Shown here: one piece after another, positions 4,047-5,386 of the stretch | Numbering within the stretch: the first letter of the stretch is position 1 | How the letters are laid out: the number at the start of each line of letters is the position of its first letter | Assembly: GCA_031286555.1 (NCBI GenBank) | Contig: JAITUD010000211.1 | Span: 1-5,386 of the forward strand | Reading direction: 5' to 3' | Origin: Microbacterium sp. | Lineage (GTDB): Bacteria > Actinomycetota > Actinomycetes > Actinomycetales > Microbacteriaceae | Length of the DNA: 5,386 nucleotides | Notes under the pieces: model-generated | What the model was told of the DNA's origin: nothing | What the model saw: only the letters and a program-made list of their open reading frames with translations | Databases searched by the model: none | Program-made: the position numbers and the translations under genes

Positions 4047-5386
4047 GTGTCCCTGCCGCCGCTCTCCGAGGAACAGTCCGAGCTGTTCCGGCTGATCGAG
4101 GACTCCTCCGACCACGTGTTCATCACCGGTCGCGCCGGCACCGGCAAGTCGACGCTGCTGCAGTATTTCGCCTGGAACACGAAGAAGCAGAGCGCGATCG
4201 GCGCCCCGACGGGCGTCGCCGCGCTGAACGTCGAGGGGCAGACGATCCACTCGCTGTTCCGGCTGCCGATCGGCCTGATCGCCGACAGCGACATCGAGCA
4301 GAACGACGGCACCCGCCGCATCCTGAACGCCATCGAGACCCTCGTGATCGACGAGGTGTCGATGGTGAACGCCGATCTGATGGACGCGATCGACCGCTCG
4401 CTGCGGCAGGCCAGGGGCCGGCGCGGCGAGCCGTTCGGCGGGGTGCAGGTCGTGATGTTCGGCGACCCGTACCAGCTGGCCCCGGTGCCGCCGCGGGGTG
4501 ACGAGCTGCGCTACATCCAGGATCACTACCGCTCGTTCTGGTTCTTCGATGCGAAGGTGTGGACCGGCGGCGAGGCCGGCGACGGAGGGATGCTGGACAT
4601 CGGCGCGCACGGCGCGCAGCTGCACGTGCGCGAGCTGGTGCACATCCATCGTCAGGCGGACGACGGGTTCAAGCAGATGCTGAACGCGGTGCGGTACGGA
4701 AGGGTGACGGCGGAGATCGCCGGCGTGCTGAACGGCCAGGGCGCGCGGCCGGCACCCGACCCGGAGCCCGGCGAGGTGCCGATCATCACCCTCGCCACCC
4801 GAAACGACCTCGTCACGAGGATCAACACCCGCCACCTGCAGGCGCTCGCAGGGCGCGAGCAGACCGCCGCAGCCGAGGTCAACGGCGACTTCGGCCGCGG
4901 TGAGGGGAACTATCCGGCCGAGGTCGAGCTGAAGCTCAAGGTCGGCGCGCAGGTGATGTTCCTGCGCAACGACACCGCGATGCAGGGCGAACCGCCGCGC
5001 TGGGTGAACGGCACGATCGGCACCGTCACGCGCATCCTCGGCGGATCGGTGCGCGTCGAGCTGGACGGCGAGGAGGTCGACGTCGAGCCGGCCGTCTGGG
5101 AGAGGTTCCGCTACGCCTACAACCCGGGCACCAAGACCCTCAGCCGCGAGGTGGTGGCGGAGTTCACACAGTTCCCTCTGCGGCTGGCCTGGGCGGTCAC
5201 GATCCACAAGTCGCAGGGCAAGACCTACGACCGCGCGGTGATCGATCTCGGGTCAGGGGCGTTCGCGCCAGGACAGACCTATGTCGCGCTCAGCCGCCTG
5301 ACCTCACTGGACGGGCTGTACCTGAGCAGGCCGCTGCGCCCCAGCGACATCCGCGTCGACCCGGACGTCACGCGGTTCATGCGCGA
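4047..5386 (+). CDS. PIF1/RecD-like superfamily 1 DNA helicase (3' end outside window)
   Basis: The frame is open from GTG 4047 to the right edge, giving 446 residues without a stop. It shows the superfamily 1B helicase motifs in order: Walker A GRAGTGKST (28-36); motif Ia with APTGVAALNVEG and TIHSLF (53-71); Walker B LVIDEVSMV (99-107); a PIF1-signature-like stretch DLMDAIDRSLRQ...PFGG (110-132); motif III FGDPYQLAPVPP (138-149); motif V-like AWAVTIHKSQGKTYD (381-394); and motif VI GQTYVALSR (409-417) with the arginine finger. The segment around GAQVMFLRND and WVNGTIGTV fits the UvrD_C_2-like C-terminal domain. Such enzymes use ATP to unwind DNA 5' to 3', including at stalled forks or structured DNA in studied PIF1 proteins; the role of actinobacterial versions is less clear. 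All core motifs are present, so only the tail or an optional extra domain is missing. In-frame TAA at 4035 makes GTG 4047 the first possible start, and the next in-frame GTG lies too close to the Walker A motif. Confidence 0.93.
   Translation, partial: MSLPPLSEEQSELFRLIEDSSDHVFITGRAGTGKSTLLQYFAWNTKKQSAIGAPTGVAALNVEGQTIHSLFRLPIGLIADSDIEQNDGTRRILNAIETLVIDEVSMVNADLMDAIDRSLRQARGRRGEPFGGVQVVMFGDPYQLAPVPPRGDELRYIQDHYRSFWFFDAKVWTGGEAGDGGMLDIGAHGAQLHVRELVHIHRQADDGFKQMLNAVRYGRVTAEIAGVLNGQGARPAPDPEPGEVPIITLATRNDLVTRINTRHLQALAGREQTAAAEVNGDFGRGEGNYPAEVELKLKVGAQVMFLRNDTAMQGEPPRWVNGTIGTVTRILGGSVRVELDGEEVDVEPAVWERFRYAYNPGTKTLSREVVAEFTQFPLRLAWAVTIHKSQGKTYDRAVIDLGSGAFAPGQTYVALSRLTSLDGLYLSRPLRPSDIRVDPDVTRFMR

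Noticed and set aside
3010..4095. Plus-strand open frame opposite the unknown membrane protein
   Set aside because: It is dominated by Arg, Asp, Val and Leu without domain motifs. The reverse strand gives a coherent anchored protein with its own promoter.
3924..5207. Minus-strand open frame opposite the helicase
   Set aside because: The plus strand contains all helicase motifs in order; the antisense product has no recognisable feature.
1..5386. tRNA, rRNA, CRISPR array, phage or defence island
   Set aside because: No cloverleaf, spaced direct repeats, integrase or defence gene motifs were seen; all coding space is taken by housekeeping-type genes.

Overview
The window looks like ordinary chromosomal housekeeping DNA from a high-GC actinobacterium, most likely a member of the Microbacteriaceae such as Microbacterium. 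Four things point there: strongly G/C-biased third codon positions, a short HU protein without the lysine-rich tail of mycobacterial and streptomycete homologues, a fused CopD/CtaG copper protein, and promoters of the form TAnnnT followed six bases later by a start codon. The family assignment is inference from sequence memory, because no search was run.

Layout, left to right. Positions 1-162 hold the C-terminal half of ribosomal protein S14 (rpsN), followed by a perfect 17-bp hairpin with a UUCG loop. A 245-bp gap then carries probable control sequences for the next gene: a tandem repeat, four helically phased A-tracts, an extended -10 and a small dyad. The HU-family nucleoid protein gene (408-695) has a good Shine-Dalgarno site and ends in its own hairpin terminator. 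A 220-bp gap contains an unexplained 17-bp inverted repeat with a 51-nt spacer and the promoter of a 660-residue CopD/CtaG copper membrane protein (916-2898). That gene converges, with only 6 bp between stop codons, on a reverse-strand gene for a membrane-anchored protein of unknown function (2905-3978). The latter shares a 68-bp divergent promoter region with a PIF1/RecD-like DNA helicase gene (4047 onward), which runs off the right edge.

The genes do not form one pathway: they cover translation (S14), chromosome packaging (HU), copper handling and cytochrome oxidase maturation (CopD/CtaG), an unknown envelope protein, and DNA repair or replication (helicase). Each complete gene appears to be its own transcription unit. 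Three of them seem to be leaderless: the -10 hexamer lies exactly 12 bases upstream of the start codon, and its first three bases form an in-frame stop, which fixes the start. HU is the exception, with a 5' leader and Shine-Dalgarno site.

I found no mobile element, CRISPR array, RNA gene or defence system, and no convincing new multi-gene system. The most interesting leftovers are the inverted repeat at 772-856, the phased A-tracts upstream of hup, the uniform leaderless architecture, and a strong excess of the word GCATCC/GGATGC.
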